From: Bacteroides sp. AN502(2024)
GTDB taxonomy: Bacteria > Bacteroidota > Bacteroidia > Bacteroidales > Bacteroidaceae
Assembly: GCF_041227145.1 (NCBI RefSeq)
Contig: NZ_JBGFSP010000003.1
Coordinates: 3,534,001-3,598,000 of the forward strand
Reading direction: 5' to 3'
DNA length: 64,000 nt
Under the pieces are notes generated by a model. It worked only from the letters and a program-made list of their open reading frames with translations, was not told where the DNA came from and searched no databases. Positions 62,218 through 64,000 of the stretch are shown one piece after another (position 1 is the stretch's first letter; each line of letters starts with the position of its first letter). The translations under genes and the position numbers were made by a program.

Positions 62218-63543
62218 ATGGGAAAAAAGAAAAATTTTGTGCTGGACACAAATGTGATTCTTCACGACTACAATTGCTTGAAGAATTTTCAGGAAAATGA
62301 TATTTACCTCCCTCTTGTTGTGCTCGAAGAACTGGATAAGTTCAAAAAAGGAAACGAGCAGATAAATTTCAATGCTCGTGAGTTCGTGCGCGAGCTGGAT
62401 GTGCTGACAAGCGATGAGCTTTTCTCCGACGGGGTGAAGCTGGGCGAAGGATTGGGACGTCTGTTTGTGGTGAAGAGCAATGTGCCGGCTACCAAAGTAT
62501 GGGAATCGTTTCCTATAAAGAAACCCGACCATTTGATTTTGGCGGCAACCGAATATCTGACCGAAGAGGATCCGGACATGATGACTATCTTGGTGACCAA
62601 AGATGTGAATCTGCGTATGAAAGCCCGTTCCATCGGTCTGCTTTGCGAGGATTATATTACGGATAAGGTGGTGAATGTAGATGTGTTCGAGCAATCTAAT
62701 GAGATTTTTGAAGATGTGGATCCGGCATTGATCGACCGTATTTATTCTTCCAAGGAGGGCATTGATTTGAGTGAATTCGACTTTAAGGATTTGATTCACC
62801 CCAATGAATGTTTTGTATTGAAGAGTGACCGGAATAGTGTGCTTGCACGCTACAATCCTTTTACTCATTCCATTATCCGCGTGATAAAGGGTAGGAATTA
62901 TGGAATCGAACCACGGAATGCGGAACAGAGTTTTGCTTTTGAGATTTTGAATGACCCGGAAATCAAACTGGTGGCTTTGACAGGAAAAGCGGGAACAGGT
63001 AAGACTTTGCTGGCTCTGGCTGCTGCTTTGGGCAAATTGACGGACTATAAACAGATCTTGCTGGCACGTCCCATTGTGGCACTTTCCAATAAGGATATCG
63101 GTTTCCTTCCGGGAGACGCGCAGGAGAAAGTGGCTCCTTATATGCAGCCGTTATTTGATAACCTGAACGTGATAAAACGTCAGTTTGCTGCAAACTCTAC
63201 CGAAGTGAAGCGTATAGAAGATATGCAGAAAAGCGGACAGCTGGTGATTGAAGCCTTGGCATTTATCCGTGGGCGTAGCTTGAGTGAAATGTATTGCATT
63301 ATCGATGAAGCGCAGAATCTGACCCCGAATGAAATAAAGACAATCATCACCCGCGCAGGTGAAGGTACGAAGATGGTATTTACGGGAGATATCCAACAGA
63401 TCGACCAACCTTATCTGGACAGCCAGTCCAATGGATTGGTATATATGATTGACCGTATGAAAGATCAGAATATCTTTGCACATGTCAATTTGCTGAAAGG
63501 TGAACGAAGTGAATTGAGTGAACTGGCAAGCAATCTGTTATAG
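62218..63543 (+). CDS. PhoH-family ATPase with N-terminal PIN domain
   Basis: The 441-residue protein joins a PIN RNase domain (KNFVLDTNVILHDYNCLKNF, LVTKDVNLRMKA; about 1-150) to a PhoH-like helicase/ATPase domain with Walker A GKAGTGKT (256-263), ARPIVALSNKDIGFLPGDAQ, Walker B MYCIIDEAQNLTPNE and VFTGDIQQIDQPYLD. This is the PhoH2 arrangement, linked in other bacteria to RNA unwinding and cleavage. It is monocistronic. Confidence 0.92.
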   Translation: MGKKKNFVLDTNVILHDYNCLKNFQENDIYLPLVVLEELDKFKKGNEQINFNAREFVRELDVLTSDELFSDGVKLGEGLGRLFVVKSNVPATKVWESFPIKKPDHLILAATEYLTEEDPDMMTILVTKDVNLRMKARSIGLLCEDYITDKVVNVDVFEQSNEIFEDVDPALIDRIYSSKEGIDLSEFDFKDLIHPNECFVLKSDRNSVLARYNPFTHSIIRVIKGRNYGIEPRNAEQSFAFEILNDPEIKLVALTGKAGTGKTLLALAAALGKLTDYKQILLARPIVALSNKDIGFLPGDAQEKVAPYMQPLFDNLNVIKRQFAANSTEVKRIEDMQKSGQLVIEALAFIRGRSLSEMYCIIDEAQNLTPNEIKTIITRAGEGTKMVFTGDIQQIDQPYLDSQSNGLVYMIDRMKDQNIFAHVNLLKGERSELSELASNLL

Positions 63544-63588
63544 CAGGTTGCTCTGCTAAGCGAGATAAATGAATAAGTGATTAAAAGT

Positions 63589-63636
63589 AAACGGTGAACA
63601 AATGGTGCTATTTGCAACAAGATGTCCACCGTTTCT
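63589..63636. terminator. Bidirectional terminator between phoH-like and DHOD-like genes
   Basis: AAACGGTGAACA (63589-63600) pairs with TGTCCACCGTTT (63623-63634) with one mismatch. A and T residues on both sides suit the two converging genes. Confidence 0.75.
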
Positions 63637-63659
63637 TTATTGATTCAGTATGCTTTCCC

Positions 63660-64000
63660 TTATTCTTTCTTTCCGAAATATTTCAGGAATTGTGTACGTT
63701 CGAATGTATTGATACCCTGAACATCTTTACTGTTCAGTTTGCCTTTGAATTGAGCTATATTCGTGAATCCTTTGCTCTCCATCCATTCAGAGAGGAAGCG
63801 GTTGGCTTCTCCGATGAAGGCGTTGGTGTTCAGGTAGACTGCACTGCAAACTTCCACGGCTGAAGCACCGGCAAGAATAGCTTTCACTACTGATTTTGCG
63901 TTGGCAACGCCACCGGAAGCGGCATAGTCGATCTTGTCTACTACTGCAGATGAAATTCCGATCCAACGGAGCGGAGTGGCGAGGGCGGAAGCATTGCTGA
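63660..64000 (-). CDS. Dihydroorotate dehydrogenase-like protein, C-terminal part
   Basis: The minus strand from the window edge reads ...LATPLRWIGISSAVVDKIDY..., then AASGGVANAKSVVKAILAGA and SAVEVCSAVYLNTNAFIGEA, and ends KYFGKKE at 63660. The SGGV and GA-x-AVEVCSA segments are the FMN phosphate-binding end of the DHOD TIM barrel. This matches the DHOD-like family found beside true PyrD in Bacteroidetes, whose substrate is uncertain. The N-terminal two-thirds are outside the window. Confidence 0.8.
   Translation of the reverse strand, partial: SNASALATPLRWIGISSAVVDKIDYAASGGVANAKSVVKAILAGASAVEVCSAVYLNTNAFIGEANRFLSEWMESKGFTNIAQFKGKLNSKDVQGINTFERTQFLKYFGKKE

Overview
The window reads as a chromosomal segment of a gut Bacteroides, most likely of the B. 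thetaiotaomicron group. Evidence for this is the recurrent Bacteroides-type promoter (-33 TTTG/TTG, -7 TAnnTTTG), a UpxY-type NusG-like regulator heading a capsule locus, a promoter between inverted repeats next to a tyrosine recombinase, DUF4348 and DUF3127 proteins, and weak ribosome-binding sites. No database search was possible; names rest on motifs and family knowledge.

Layout. 1-485: 5' part of an MFS efflux gene (minus). 1113-4270: hexuronate catabolism, with a LacI-type regulator, a mannonate oxidoreductase-type SDR and mannonate dehydratase. 4372-9680: exonuclease, SIMPL protein and a large tricorn-like S41 protease. 9978-13216: a DXS-like thiamine enzyme and an OmpA-family protein. 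13704-14698: YoeB/Txe-type toxin-antitoxin pair and two tRNA-Asp genes. 15119-22277: purU, hisHAF-hisIE, an FtsE-like ATPase, lysC and lysA. 22416-30411: ferritin, kbl/tdh threonine catabolism, murB, a PhnP-like hydrolase and envelope proteins. 30515-38357: replication, repair and coenzyme genes (DUF3127 protein, dnaN, exonuclease, coaBC, recN, rlmB) and a TPR protein with a degenerate protease domain.

38543-57869 is a complete capsule locus. A tyrosine recombinase is followed by a 249-bp segment between perfect 21-bp inverted repeats that holds a promoter pointing at upxY, so the locus is read here in the ON state. Then come upxY, a WbpM/PglF-type 4,6-dehydratase, Wza, Wzc, GalNAcA-precursor enzymes (WbpP/WbpO types), acetyltransferases, Wzx, Wzy, three glycosyltransferases, an acetyltransferase-initiating sugar transferase fusion joined at a run of 14 C, and a DegT-type aminotransferase. 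Together they predict an amino-sugar plus uronic-acid (possibly zwitterionic) polysaccharide. Base composition changes sharply between blocks, and gene fragments mark the joins.

57992-64000: an AAA ATPase (DUF234-like) preceded by three 15-bp-spaced palindromes, a decayed stretch with 38-bp inverted repeats, ridA convergently overlapping folC, a PIN-PhoH ATPase, and the end of a dihydroorotate dehydrogenase-like gene.

The least explained signal is a set of four intergenic arrays (638-764, 13337-13440, 14873-14934, 45864-45957). They are built from short palindromic units spaced about 22 bp centre to centre. The sequence differs at each locus but the architecture is the same.
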